A program made the translations under genes and the position numbers. A stretch of DNA of 64,000 nt. Source: Bradyrhizobium sp. SRL28 (GTDB lineage: Bacteria > Pseudomonadota > Alphaproteobacteria > Rhizobiales > Xanthobacteraceae). Below, in pieces: positions 39,122 through 51,735 of the stretch (position 1 is the stretch's first letter; each line of letters opens with the position of its first letter). The notes under the pieces were generated by a model that made no database searches, was not told where the DNA came from, and saw only the letters and a program-made list of their open reading frames with translations. The DNA lies in assembly GCF_018596315.1 (NCBI RefSeq), contig NZ_JAHEAG010000003.1, forward strand, positions 62,001-126,000. Direction: 5' to 3'.

Positions 39122-40723
39122 ATGAACGAGACGGACGTTGTCATCATCGGGGCGGGGCATAACGGCCTCACCTGCGCGGCCTATCTCGCGATGGCGGGCC
39201 TGCGCGTGAAAGTTGTGGAGCGCCGCAAGGCGGTCGGAGGCGCCGCCGTGACCGAGGAATTCCACCCCGGCTTCCGCAACTCGGTGGCCGCCTATACGAT
39301 CAGCCTGCTCAATCCGCGGATCATTGCCGACCTGAAGCTCGCCGATCACGGCCTGCGCATCGTCGAGCGCCGCGCACAGAATTTTCTGCCCGCGCGCGAC
39401 GGCAGCTATCTCCTGACCGGCGAAGGCCGCACCCAACCATCGGTGGAAAAACTCAGCCGGCACGATGCCGCCCGCATCGACGCCTTCTCGCACGAGCTGG
39501 AGGCCATCGCCGACGTGCTGCGGCAGTTCGTGCTGCGCCCTCCGCCGAACCTCGTCGAGGGTTTTGGGATCGGCGCGATCCGCGAAGCCTTCAACGCGAT
39601 GGGTACCGCAGGCATCCTGCGCAAGCTTTCACTGGAACAGCAGCGCAATCTGCTCGATCTCTTCACGCGCTCGGCCGGCGAGATGCTGGACGAGCGTTTC
39701 GAGAACGACCTGGTGAAGGCGCTGTTTGGCTTCGACGCCATCGTCGGCAATTACGCCAGCCCCTACGCGGCGGGCTCTGCCTACGTCATGCTGCACCATG
39801 CGTTCGGCGAGGTGAACGGCAAGAAGGGCGTCTGGGGCCACGCGATCGGCGGCATGGGCGCGATCACTTTAGCGATGGCGCGCGCGGCGCGCGGGCATGG
39901 CGCCGAGATCGAAACCGAGGCCGGCGTGCGCGAAGTGATCGTCGAGGGCGGGCGCGCTGCGGGCGTCACCCTCGACAATGGCGAGGCCATCCGCGCGAAA
40001 TACGTCGTCTCCGGCGTCAATCCGAAATTGCTGTATACGCGGCTCGTGCCGTCGGGCGCACTGGCGCCGGAATTCCTCGAGCGTATCGCGCGCTGGCGCA
40101 ACGGCTCCGGCACCTTCCGGATGAATGTCGCGCTGAACGCCCTGCCCTCGTTCACCGCACTGCCCGGCGCCGGCGACCATCTCACCGCCGGCATCATCCT
40201 AGCGCCCAGCCTCGGCTACATGGATCGCGCCTGGCAGGACGCGCGTGCCTACGGCTGGAGCCGTGAGCCGGTGGTGGAAGTGCTGATCCCCTCGACGCTG
40301 GACGATTCGCTCGCGCCGGAGGGCCAACATGTCGCGAGCCTGTTCTGCCAGCATGTCGCGCCGGAATTGCCGGACGGAAAATCATGGGACGACCATCGCG
40401 AGGAGGTCGCCGACCTCATGATTGCGACGGTGGATAAATTCGCACCGGGCTTTGCAGCCAGCGTGATCGGCCGCCAGGTGCTGTCGCCGCTCGACCTCGA
40501 GCGGCAGTTCGGCCTGCTCGGCGGCGACATCTTTCACGGCGCCTTGACGCTCAACCAATTGTTCTCGGCGCGGCCGATGCTGGGCCATGCCGATTATCGC
40601 GGACCGCTGAAGGGCCTCTATCATTGCGGCTCGGGTGCCCATCCCGGCGGCGGCGTCACCGGCGCCCCTGGCCACAACGCCGCGCGCACAATCCTGGGCG
40701 ATCACCGCGCGCTGTTCGGATAG
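39122..40723 (+). CDS. Phytoene dehydrogenase-like FAD oxidoreductase
   Basis: 533 aa. The N-terminal dinucleotide site VVIIGAGHNGLTCAAYLAMAG ends in the FAD-ribose acid (VVERR). A second nucleotide-binding strand (YVVSGVNPKLLY) and C-terminal GGDIFHGALTLNQLF and HCGSGAHPGGGVTGAPGHNAA blocks are those of the CrtI/PYROXD2-like subfamily, not true carotenoid desaturases. No other carotenoid gene is near. The start ATG lies 54 bases after the divergent gene region; weak ribosome site. Confidence 0.88.
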   Translation: MNETDVVIIGAGHNGLTCAAYLAMAGLRVKVVERRKAVGGAAVTEEFHPGFRNSVAAYTISLLNPRIIADLKLADHGLRIVERRAQNFLPARDGSYLLTGEGRTQPSVEKLSRHDAARIDAFSHELEAIADVLRQFVLRPPPNLVEGFGIGAIREAFNAMGTAGILRKLSLEQQRNLLDLFTRSAGEMLDERFENDLVKALFGFDAIVGNYASPYAAGSAYVMLHHAFGEVNGKKGVWGHAIGGMGAITLAMARAARGHGAEIETEAGVREVIVEGGRAAGVTLDNGEAIRAKYVVSGVNPKLLYTRLVPSGALAPEFLERIARWRNGSGTFRMNVALNALPSFTALPGAGDHLTAGIILAPSLGYMDRAWQDARAYGWSREPVVEVLIPSTLDDSLAPEGQHVASLFCQHVAPELPDGKSWDDHREEVADLMIATVDKFAPGFAASVIGRQVLSPLDLERQFGLLGGDIFHGALTLNQLFSARPMLGHADYRGPLKGLYHCGSGAHPGGGVTGAPGHNAARTILGDHRALFG

Positions 40724-41021
40724 GCCGATAAAATGCACAAGGCGCGACGCCGGGAGCGGCGGCGCAAACCGGACCTTAACCAGGTCCCCACCGCTCGCAT
40801 CCGGCTCCGCCATGCGGCTGGCTGGGGACAATGTGTGTAGAGCCGGTGGGTAACGAGGGGAAAAGCCTGTGGATTGCTTGTCGAAAACTTGCCGTGGCGG
40901 CTGTGGAAACCCCGCCGCAGTGTCTGTGGAAAGCATCGCGATGCTTCGCGTATAGCCGGTTGGCAAATGCCCCACCCGGCTGTGCATAGTCGGTGGAGAT
41001 TGCGTGCGCAAATCCCGGCCC
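40724..41021. other. Gene-free stretch with three TGTGGA motifs
   Basis: About 300 bases with no supported gene. TGTGGA occurs at 40868, 40902 and 40925, each preceded by C, within 63 bases. The flanking bases do not match full DnaA boxes. Beyond that I see nothing coding here; a minus-strand terminator follows at 41022. Confidence 0.45.
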
Positions 41022-41058
41022 AAAAATGCACAGGGCCGGCGCATTGACGCGCCGGCCC
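41022..41058 (-). terminator. Terminator of the decayed Flp pilin gene
   Basis: A 10-base perfect stem (GGGCCGGCGC with GCGCCGGCCC) with loop ATTGAC. Read on the minus strand it is followed by TGTGCATTTTT. It lies 24 bases after the relic pilin stop codon, as in intact flp genes. Confidence 0.75.
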
Positions 41059-41081
41059 CGTAATGCCCCCGGAATGGGCGA

Positions 41082-41179
41082 TTACTTCAGCGAGTTCGAG
41101 ATCGTAACGAAGTTCGTCGACTGCCGTAATCGCGATACCCGCTGCGATCAGGCCATACTCGATAGGGTCCTGATTCGTC
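41082..41179 (-). pseudogene. flp: Flp/Fap type IVb pilin, frameshifted relic
   Basis: Three fragments of a Flp pilin lie in order but in different frames: DESG (from 41179), IEYGLIAAGIAIT, and STNFVTISNSLK ending with a TAA at 41082-41084. An intact Flp would read DESGATAIEYGLIAAG, a hydrophobic helix, then the GTNLxTxFxTIS tail. Bases are missing between DESG and IEYG and much of the hydrophobic helix is gone, so the gene cannot be translated. No start codon in the right frame with a ribosome site is visible upstream. A typical flp terminator survives downstream. Confidence 0.75.
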
Positions 41180-41356
41180 CCTCGGAACCGAGGCTCCCCC
41201 TGCAGTTCCTGTCTGGGAACATACGGGAGAGGAATCCAAGGTCGCCCTAACAGCCAGCACTCAACTTTTCGAGTAATACGACATGAAATTTGCTCAAATT
41301 TGAATGAAACGCACCTTCTCTCATTCGAATCTCCCCACTTTTCTCCAGGTTCTTCA

Positions 41357-42247
41357 ATGACTTCCATCGCCCCTACGCACCGCGCCAATTTTGCCGTCGG
41401 TGACGAGCACACCGCCAAAGGCGTCGTCGATGCACTGACCGAAATTTTCTTTGAAGGCCAGGCCGCGGTTGCCGCGTTCGAGCGGCCGGATGGCCGATGG
41501 GACGTCACGGTGCATTTTGCCGAGCCGCCTGATCAGCCGCTGGTCTGCGAACTCGTGGCCAACGCCGCGGGTCGGGAAGTTGCAGAGGGCATTGGCTTCG
41601 ACACCGTCGAGGCCAAGGATTGGGTCAAGGCCAGCCTGGAAGACCTCGTCCCCGTGCCGGCCGGGCGCTTCGTCGTCCACGGCCAGCATGACCGCGAGAG
41701 GGTCGCACCCAACAAGATCGGCATCGAAATCGAGGCGGCGCTGGCCTTCGGCACCGGCCACCACGGCACCACGCGCGGCTGCCTGCTGCTGCTCGATCAT
41801 GTCCTGAAAGCCTGGCGTCCGCGCCGCGTACTCGATCTCGGCACCGGCACCGGCGTGCTGGCAATCGCCGCCGCCAGGGCGCTGCATGAAAAGATACTGG
41901 CGAGCGATATCGACCCGCCCTCGGTGCAGGTCGCCCGCGAAAATGCGCGCCTGAACGTGTCAGGGCATCTGGTGCAGGCGATCCGCGCCACCGGCTTCGC
42001 AGCGCCGCAATTCGTAGCTGCCGCGCCGTTCGACCTGGTGCTGGCAAATATTCTCGCCAATCCGTTGCGGCAACTGGCAGGGCCGATGGCGCGGCATCTG
42101 GCGCCATCGGCGCTGGTCATTCTCTCGGGCCTGCTGACGCATCAGGCGCCCGGCGTCATCGCCGCCTATCGCGCCCGTGGGCTGGTGCCGGTCCGGCACC
42201 TTCGCATCGACGGCTGGAGCAGCCTGTTGCTGCGCAAGGTGAACTGA
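41357..42247 (+). CDS. prmA: Ribosomal protein L11 methyltransferase
   Basis: 296 aa. PrmA trimethylates ribosomal protein L11 using SAM in the cytoplasm. The C-terminal domain has PNKIGIEIEAALAFGTGHHGTTRGC, the substrate/SAM hallmark (AFGTGxHxTT), then VLDLGTGTGVLAIAAAR (motif I) and LVLANILANPL (NPPY-like). The N-terminal ~100 residues are the L11-binding part. The ATG at 41357 (MTSIAPTHRAN) has a short CCAGG upstream; the frame opens earlier at 41300 without support. Ends close to a convergent small gene. Confidence 0.92.
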   Translation: MTSIAPTHRANFAVGDEHTAKGVVDALTEIFFEGQAAVAAFERPDGRWDVTVHFAEPPDQPLVCELVANAAGREVAEGIGFDTVEAKDWVKASLEDLVPVPAGRFVVHGQHDRERVAPNKIGIEIEAALAFGTGHHGTTRGCLLLLDHVLKAWRPRRVLDLGTGTGVLAIAAARALHEKILASDIDPPSVQVARENARLNVSGHLVQAIRATGFAAPQFVAAAPFDLVLANILANPLRQLAGPMARHLAPSALVILSGLLTHQAPGVIAAYRARGLVPVRHLRIDGWSSLLLRKVN

Positions 42248-42251
42248 AACT

Positions 42252-42440
42252 CTAGTCGGATGGTGTGTGCCGATTGCGGGCGATCACGCCCTTTCCTTCT
42301 TTCAGCGTCCGTTTGACGCGCGCTTCCGCGAAGCGGTCGAGGATCTGAACAATGACGCCGCGCTGTTTCTTGTTGGCGACCGGCGGGATCGGGCCGCGGT
42401 CGGCCGGTGGCGAAATCTTCTCAAACATGAAAGCAGGCAT
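42252..42440 (-). CDS. Small conserved hypothetical protein
   Basis: 62 aa, basic, Pro-rich start (MPAFMFEKISPPADRG) and a charged helical end (QILDRFAEARVKRTLKEGKG). The ATG at 42440 has GAGGGG 8 bases upstream, a strong site, so the longer frame to 42518 is not needed. I do not recognise a domain. It converges on prmA with 4 bases between the stops. Confidence 0.7.
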   Translation of the reverse strand: MPAFMFEKISPPADRGPIPPVANKKQRGVIVQILDRFAEARVKRTLKEGKGVIARNRHTPSD

Positions 42441-42631
42441 GGTGCATCCCCTCTTCATTGAGTTGAAACACTCCTGGAGCCTCCCGGATATCTTTAGCCG
42501 AACAGCCCTGCACCGCAAAACCGTTCCATCCGACTAACGCGGACGGATATATTGAAGCACGGATTATGCCAAATTGTGGCCATGCCGGCCGCATTGCGGA
42601 CCGCTCCACCCAACTCTAAAGTGACCCGGCG

Positions 42632-44467
42632 ATGTTCGAAGCTCATTTCCAGACATTCGAAGAACCCGAGAGCGGCGTCGCGCTAACCGCGCGGCTGGGC
42701 ATCTTTCGCGAGGAACTGGCGCGCCGGAAACTGACCGGATTCGTGATTCCCCGCGCCGATCAGCAGCAAAACGAGTATGTCGCGGCCTCCGAAGAGCGTC
42801 TGGCCTGGCTGACCGGCTTCACCGGCTCGGCCGGCATGGCGATCGTCCTGACGCGCGAGGCCGCCGTTTTCGTCGATGGCCGCTATACGCTGCAGGCCGC
42901 CAAGCAGGTCGACCGCAAGGCCTGGCACATCGAGCCGCTGGCCGATCCGCCGCCGGAACACTGGCTGGCCAAGCATCTCGTGGCCGGTGACCGCCTCGGT
43001 TTTGACCCGTGGCTGCACACTTCGGCGGCAGCCGAGCGTCTGGCCGCCGCCTGCGCCAAGGCCGGCGCCGAGCTGATCGCGGTGGACAGCAACCCGCTGG
43101 ATTCGGTCTGGCATGAGCGCCCGGCCCCGCCGCTCGGCCCCGTCGCCATTCATGGCACGCAATTTTCCGGCGAGATCGAAGCCGAAAAGCTCAAGCGGAT
43201 CCGGCTCGAGATGAGCAAGCTCGGGGTCGAGGCGCTGGTGCTGTCGGACAGCCATGCGGTGGCCTGGACCTTCAACGTGCGCGGTGCCGACGTCTCCCAC
43301 ACGCCGCTACCGTTGTCCTACGCGCTGGTGCCGAAGGACGGCCGCCCCACCGTCTTCATCGATCACCGCAAGCTGTCCAACCTGACGCGCGACCATCTCG
43401 AACAATCCGCCGATGTCCGAGAGCCCGACGCGCTGGTGCCCGATCTGACCGAGCTCTCGCGCAGCGGCGCCACAATCGCCCTCGACAGCGCCACCGCCGC
43501 GGACGCCCTCAGCCGCCTGATCGCTGGCGCCGGCGGAAAGCCGGTGCGCGGCAACGATCCGGTGAGCCTGTTGAAGGCGGTGAAGAACATCACCGAGATC
43601 GAGGGCACGCGGACCGCGCACCAGCGCGACGCGGTGGCGCTGACACGCTTCCTCGCCTGGATCGACCGCGAGGCGCCGTCCGGTGCGCTGACGGAGATCG
43701 ACGCCGTGGAGGCGCTGGAAACTTTCCGCCGTCAGACCTGCGCGCTGAAGGATGTTTCGTTTCCGACGATCGCCGGGACCGGGCCGAACGGTGCCATCGT
43801 GCATTACCGCGTCACCCGCAGGAGCAACCGGCGGATTTCGCCCGGCGACCTCCTGCTGATCGATTCCGGCGCGCAATATGAGGACGGCACCACCGACGTC
43901 ACCCGTACGATTGCGATCGGCACGCCCACCGACGAAATGCGCGACCGCTTCACCCGCGTGCTGCGCGGGCACATCGCGATCGCGCGCGCGATCTTTCCCG
44001 ACGGCACCACCGGCGCGCAACTCGACTCCTTTGCACGGCAATTCCTGTGGCAGGCCGGCCTCGATTTCGAGCACGGCACCGGCCATGGCGTCGGCAGCTA
44101 TCTGTCCGTGCACGAAGGCCCGGCGCGGATTTCAAAACTCGGCACCACGCCGCTGAAGCGCGGCATGATCCTTTCCAACGAGCCCGGCTATTACAAGACC
44201 GACGCCTACGGCATCCGGATCGAAAACCTCGAACTCGTCATCGGCACCGACGTATCAGGCGCCGAGAAGCCGGTGAACGCCTTCGAGACGCTGACGCTGG
44301 CGCCGATCGACCGCCGCCTGATCGACGTCAACATGCTGAGCGCCACTGAACTGAAGTGGCTGAACGATTACCACGAGCGCGTCAACCGCGCGGTGCGCCC
44401 GCATCTCGACGACAACGCCACGAAACTGTGGCTCGATGAGGCGACGGCAGCGATGCTGCCGCTTTAA
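42632..44467 (+). CDS. Aminopeptidase P family protein (M24B)
   Basis: 611 aa, the long eukaryote-like form with two N-terminal creatinase-like domains (residues ~10-165 and ~170-320) before the M24 catalytic domain (~325-540) and a C-terminal extension. Metal ligands are present: LIDSGAQYEDGTTDVTRT (two Asp), GTGHGVGSYLSVHEGP (His), MILSNEPGYY and IRIENL (two Glu). It removes an N-terminal residue before Pro, in the cytoplasm. The start at 42632 follows a weak ribosome site. Tandem to no partner; a repeat follows. Confidence 0.92.
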   Translation: MFEAHFQTFEEPESGVALTARLGIFREELARRKLTGFVIPRADQQQNEYVAASEERLAWLTGFTGSAGMAIVLTREAAVFVDGRYTLQAAKQVDRKAWHIEPLADPPPEHWLAKHLVAGDRLGFDPWLHTSAAAERLAAACAKAGAELIAVDSNPLDSVWHERPAPPLGPVAIHGTQFSGEIEAEKLKRIRLEMSKLGVEALVLSDSHAVAWTFNVRGADVSHTPLPLSYALVPKDGRPTVFIDHRKLSNLTRDHLEQSADVREPDALVPDLTELSRSGATIALDSATAADALSRLIAGAGGKPVRGNDPVSLLKAVKNITEIEGTRTAHQRDAVALTRFLAWIDREAPSGALTEIDAVEALETFRRQTCALKDVSFPTIAGTGPNGAIVHYRVTRRSNRRISPGDLLLIDSGAQYEDGTTDVTRTIAIGTPTDEMRDRFTRVLRGHIAIARAIFPDGTTGAQLDSFARQFLWQAGLDFEHGTGHGVGSYLSVHEGPARISKLGTTPLKRGMILSNEPGYYKTDAYGIRIENLELVIGTDVSGAEKPVNAFETLTLAPIDRRLIDVNMLSATELKWLNDYHERVNRAVRPHLDDNATKLWLDEATAAMLPL

Positions 44468-44489
44468 TCGTTGCTGCCTAATGCGCGAT

Positions 44490-44590
44490 CGTCATCCTCC
44501 GCGAAAGCGGGGGACCCAGTACGCCGCGGCCTATCGGTACAACCGCTGACTTCTCTGGAATACTGGATCACCCGCATTCGCGGGTGACGA
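44490..44590. repeat. Intergenic palindromic repeat, family 1
   Basis: About 100 bases beginning CGTCATCC and ending GGGTGACGA, with inner arms GCGAAAGCGGGGGACCCAGTA and TACTGGATCACCCGCATTCGC pairing imperfectly. Close relatives are at 46853-46950 and 61277-61380. Confidence 0.85.
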
Positions 44591-44719
44591 CAACGTCATT
44601 CATTAAGCACGATGGAATATGCCCTCCCAAATCGGCATGGCCGCATGCCGAAACGTCCGTATTCCCGCTGAGCCATCTGGTTAAAAGTCTGATTCAACCA
44701 ACAGAGGGATCTGGACTGA

Positions 44720-45997
44720 ATGCACGGCGTCGTGGGCAAACCGCCCGGCGCGGCGGTGAACGCCGTCGCGACCTCGAAAATCATGCTGCTGATGCTGGTT
44801 GCGATGACCGGCGTCGCGCCGATCTCGCTCTACATGCTGGTGCCGGCGCTGCCCGTGCTGGCGACGACGTTCAACGGCGACATCTCGGTCGCGCAGATGA
44901 CGGTGTCGCTCTATATGGTCGGCATCGCCTGCTCGCAGCTCATCATGGGGCCGCTGTCGGACAAGTTCGGCCGCCGCCCGGTGCTGCTCGTGGGCTTGGC
45001 CCTGATGGTGGCGGCCAGCATCGGCTGCTCGCTGGCGCAGACGCTGCCGCAGTTGATCGCCGCACGCTTCCTGCAGGCGCTCGGCGGCGCCACCGGCATG
45101 GTGGTGAGCCGCGCCATCATCCGCGATCTCTACAGCCGCGACCGCATCAGCTCCATGATCAGCCTCGTCATCGGGGTCATGATGGTGGCGCAGATGCTGA
45201 GCGCGCTCGCCGGCGGCCTCTTGGAGACCGCGTTCGGCTGGCGCGCGATCTTCTATTTCATCACCGCGGCTTCGCTCAGTGTCGCCGTGCTTATCGCCGT
45301 TGCGCTGCCCGAGACGCGGCGCGACCGCGGCGTGGGCAGCAGCTTCCGCGGCGACGTCGGCAAGCTGATCCGCGACCGCGCCTTTCTCGGCTATGTGCTG
45401 TGCCAGGTGCTGGCCTCCCAGATCATCTTCACCTTTGCCGGCGGCGGGCCTTACATCGTGGTGACGCAGATGGGCCGAACCACCGCCGAATATGGCGCCT
45501 GGTTTGCGACAACCGGATTTGCCTATCTGATCGGTAACCTCTTTTGCGTCCGCTTCGCGCCGCGCCATTCACTGGAGAAGCTGATCTGGTTCGGGCTGGC
45601 GCTGCAATTCGCCGGTGCCCTGCTGAACCTGACCTTCAGCATCGTCGGGACCAATCAGTCGCCAGTCTGGCTGTTCGGCACCCAGATGATCGTCATGATC
45701 GCCAACGCCTTCGTGATGAACAACGCCGCGGCCGGCGCCATCAGCGTGCGGCCCGAGGCCGCCGGCACCGCCGCGGGCGCGATGGGCTTTCTGCAGCAGG
45801 GCATCGGCGCACTGGTCTCGCAATTCGGCGCCTATCTCGGCGGCCACTCCACCACCACGCTGCCGTTGACCGCCGCAATCTTCGCGCTCTCGATCGCCTG
45901 CGCGTCGGCCATGTTCTTCCTCGTGCCGCGGCCAACGGTCGTGGTCAGCGAGGAATTGATCAAGAAGGCGGAGGAGGAAGAGTCGGGAATGTTGTGA
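44720..45997 (+). CDS. Bcr/CflA family MFS drug exporter
   Basis: 425 aa with 12 transmembrane helices. The conserved blocks are YMLVPALPVLATTF (helix 1), QLIMGPLSDKFGRRPVLL (MFS motif A) and ARFLQALGGATGMVVSRAIIRD (motif C region), all of the bicyclomycin/chloramphenicol exporter family. It would export drugs or metabolites with proton uptake. An acidic C-terminal tail (KKAEEEESGML) is present. ATG at 44720 with GAGGGATC upstream. Confidence 0.9.
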   Translation: MHGVVGKPPGAAVNAVATSKIMLLMLVAMTGVAPISLYMLVPALPVLATTFNGDISVAQMTVSLYMVGIACSQLIMGPLSDKFGRRPVLLVGLALMVAASIGCSLAQTLPQLIAARFLQALGGATGMVVSRAIIRDLYSRDRISSMISLVIGVMMVAQMLSALAGGLLETAFGWRAIFYFITAASLSVAVLIAVALPETRRDRGVGSSFRGDVGKLIRDRAFLGYVLCQVLASQIIFTFAGGGPYIVVTQMGRTTAEYGAWFATTGFAYLIGNLFCVRFAPRHSLEKLIWFGLALQFAGALLNLTFSIVGTNQSPVWLFGTQMIVMIANAFVMNNAAAGAISVRPEAAGTAAGAMGFLQQGIGALVSQFGAYLGGHSTTTLPLTAAIFALSIACASAMFFLVPRPTVVVSEELIKKAEEEESGML

Positions 45998-46019
45998 GAG
46001 GCGCAGAAGTTGTCGGCCC

Positions 46020-46158
46020 CGTCATTGCGAGCCAACGGGTCGCGCAAACGCGCGCCCGATGACAGGCTCCGCGAAGCAATCCACCTCGCCGCAACGCAAA
46101 TCAATCCACTTAACTTTCTTACGCCGCAATGGATTGCTTCGCTGCGCTCGCAATGACG
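46020..46158. repeat. Intergenic palindromic repeat, family 2
   Basis: Begins CGTCATTGCGAGC and ends GCTCGCAATGACG, with inner arms GAAGCAATCCA and TGGATTGCTTC. It is 139 bases, ending 21 bases before the WG-repeat gene, and supplies a spurious MDCFAALAMT reading frame. Confidence 0.88.
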
Positions 46159-46179
46159 GCCGGAACAAATGCGCGCATC

Positions 46180-46782
46180 ATGCCTAATTTCTTCAAAATT
46201 GTTGCGCTGAGCGCCCTGCTTGTACTCTCGTCCAGGCCGGTCATAGCGATCGATCAGAGCACGGTTGCGCCAGCCTTCGATTGCTGGGAGCCCGAGCGCA
46301 CCTTCAAGAAATGCGCAGCAACCGGCGCCGACGGACGACCGCGCTTGACACGATCCTATCTGACTCGGCTTCGATATGACCGTGACGGGCTGGCTTCCGT
46401 CCTATTATGGGATGGGATTGACCCACGAAAATTCCAATGGTTCTACGTTCGGCGTGGCGTCGCCCCGGTGCCGGTTGAATCAATGGACAACGGCCCCGAC
46501 TATTTCGAGGATGGTCTCGCGCGGTCGCGGGTCGGCGGGAAGATCGGGTACGTCGACCGCAAACTCAATCTCGTGATTCCGGCGACGTATGATGGAGCCT
46601 ATCCATTCAAGGATGGCGTTGCTGTCGTCTGCACGGCTTGCACTTATGTCTCTGACAGCACTGCCTCTGAGGGCGAGCGTGGCTGGTACGAGGGTGGGCA
46701 ATGGGGGCGCATTGATCGCAAGGGACGCGTCGTTTCACCCTTCCGGCCCTGGGAGAAAGGCAAGCCGCTCGAGTTCGACTGA
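46180..46782 (+). CDS. Secreted WG-repeat protein
   Basis: 200 aa. A signal peptide (MPNFFKIVALSALLVLSSRP, ending VIA) is followed by about 90 residues with paired Cys and then two WG (KWG/beta-strand) repeats: GKIGYVDRKLNLVIPATYD and GQWGRIDRKGRVVSP. Two Cys in VVCTAC could be a disulfide. WG repeats are structural, and no function is known. The ATG at 46180 is used; the upstream ATG at 46129 lies inside the palindromic repeat and is not a real start. Confidence 0.78.
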   Translation: MPNFFKIVALSALLVLSSRPVIAIDQSTVAPAFDCWEPERTFKKCAATGADGRPRLTRSYLTRLRYDRDGLASVLLWDGIDPRKFQWFYVRRGVAPVPVESMDNGPDYFEDGLARSRVGGKIGYVDRKLNLVIPATYDGAYPFKDGVAVVCTACTYVSDSTASEGERGWYEGGQWGRIDRKGRVVSPFRPWEKGKPLEFD

Positions 46783-46852
46783 GGTTGAATGCTTGCGAAG
46801 AATTGATCGAGCAGGCGGAGTAATGTGCGAAGTCAGCGCCTCACCATCCTCT

Positions 46853-46950
46853 GTCATCGCCCGCGAAAGCGGGCGATCCAGTACGCCGCGGCTCCTCAGT
46901 CCGTCACCTCTGTCTTTGGAATACTGGGTCACCCGCTTTCGCGGGTGACG
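46853..46950. repeat. Intergenic palindromic repeat, family 1
   Basis: Same layout as 44490-44590: GTCATCGCCCGCGAAAGCGG at the left, ATACTGGGTCACCCGCTTTC at the right, with an almost perfect outer stem. It separates the WG-repeat gene from the stop of ligA and may act as a terminator for both. Confidence 0.88.
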
Positions 46951-46972
46951 ACAACGGAGTGTGCCGCCCGCC

Positions 46973-50813
<3,841 letters not shown>

Positions 50814-50826
50814 GCGAAGTAAATTC

Positions 50827-51735
50827 CTAGCCGAGACCCAATTTCTTGAAGGCCCTGGAAATATAGGAGCCCTTGTTCTCGCTCGGCTCGAGACCGCCCG
50901 ACTTTACAAGATTATAGGCGTCCTTGTACCAGCGGCTGTCAGGAAAGTTGTGCCCAAGTACGGCCGCAGCGGTCTGCGCCTCGCCGACGATGCCGATCGC
51001 CATATAGGCCTCGGTGAGCCGCGCCAGCGCCTCCTCGACATGCCGCGTGGTCTGGTAGCGGGTGACCACGGTCTTGAAGCGATTGATGGCCGGGGTGAAG
51101 TCGCGCTTTGCCAAATAATAGCGGCCGACATCCATTTCCTTGCCGGCGAGCTGGTCGCGCGCGCCTTCGAGCTTGGCCTTGGCGGAGTTGGCATATTCCG
51201 AGGTCGGATATTTGCGAATCACCTCTTCCAGCGCCGCGATCGCCTTTTCGGTGCGGCCCTGGTCGCGGGAGATGTCCGGGATCTGGTCGTAATGCGAGGC
51301 CGCGATCAGGTATTGCGCGTAAGCCGCATCGGAACTGCCGGGATGCAGCGTGACGTAACGGGTGGCGGCACCGATGCAGCTGTCGTAGTCGCCGGCATTG
51401 TAGAAGGAATAGGCCGACATCAGGAGCGACTTGCGCGCCCAGTCCGAATAGGGATGCTGGCGGTCGACTTCCTCGAATTTCTTCGACGCCGCCTTGTTAT
51501 CCTTGCGTTGGTTCATCAGGTACAAGCCCTCATTATAGAGCTTGTCCGCCGGTTCCTCGTTGAAAGTGTCGTCCTTGGCGGTGAACTTGTCCCAGAGCGC
51601 GCCGCTGCCGCATCCGCTCAAGGGAATGGCGAGCGCAATCAGGCCCGCCGCCAACCGCAGCGACCGTCCGGCGCGAGCGAGGCTGGAAGACCTTAGTGAT
51701 TTGCGTGGTTCGAGCGTCATACGCTGTGCCGACAT
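50827..51735 (-). CDS. bamD: Outer-membrane assembly lipoprotein BamD
   Basis: 302 aa. BamD is part of the BAM machine that folds outer-membrane proteins. An N-terminal signal ends in the lipobox LSGC (LAIPLSGCGSG, Cys near residue 38), and TPR repeats follow (DRQHPYSDWARKSLLMSAYS, YPTSEYANSAKAKLEGARDQ). The start at 51735 (MSAQRMTLEP) is chosen; 51720 also possible. Frame open further to 51825 without support. Co-transcribed with recN and ligA. Confidence 0.93.
   Translation of the reverse strand: MSAQRMTLEPRKSLRSSSLARAGRSLRLAAGLIALAIPLSGCGSGALWDKFTAKDDTFNEEPADKLYNEGLYLMNQRKDNKAASKKFEEVDRQHPYSDWARKSLLMSAYSFYNAGDYDSCIGAATRYVTLHPGSSDAAYAQYLIAASHYDQIPDISRDQGRTEKAIAALEEVIRKYPTSEYANSAKAKLEGARDQLAGKEMDVGRYYLAKRDFTPAINRFKTVVTRYQTTRHVEEALARLTEAYMAIGIVGEAQTAAAVLGHNFPDSRWYKDAYNLVKSGGLEPSENKGSYISRAFKKLGLG

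Noticed and set aside
40868..40930. Three TGTGGA motifs considered as DnaA boxes or a replication origin
   Set aside because: Only six core bases match, the flanks do not fit TTATCCACA, and no AT-rich unwinding region or origin-linked gene is near.
40993..41250. 85-residue open frame on the plus strand
   Set aside because: It is antisense to the Flp pilin relic and its terminator; no ribosome site.
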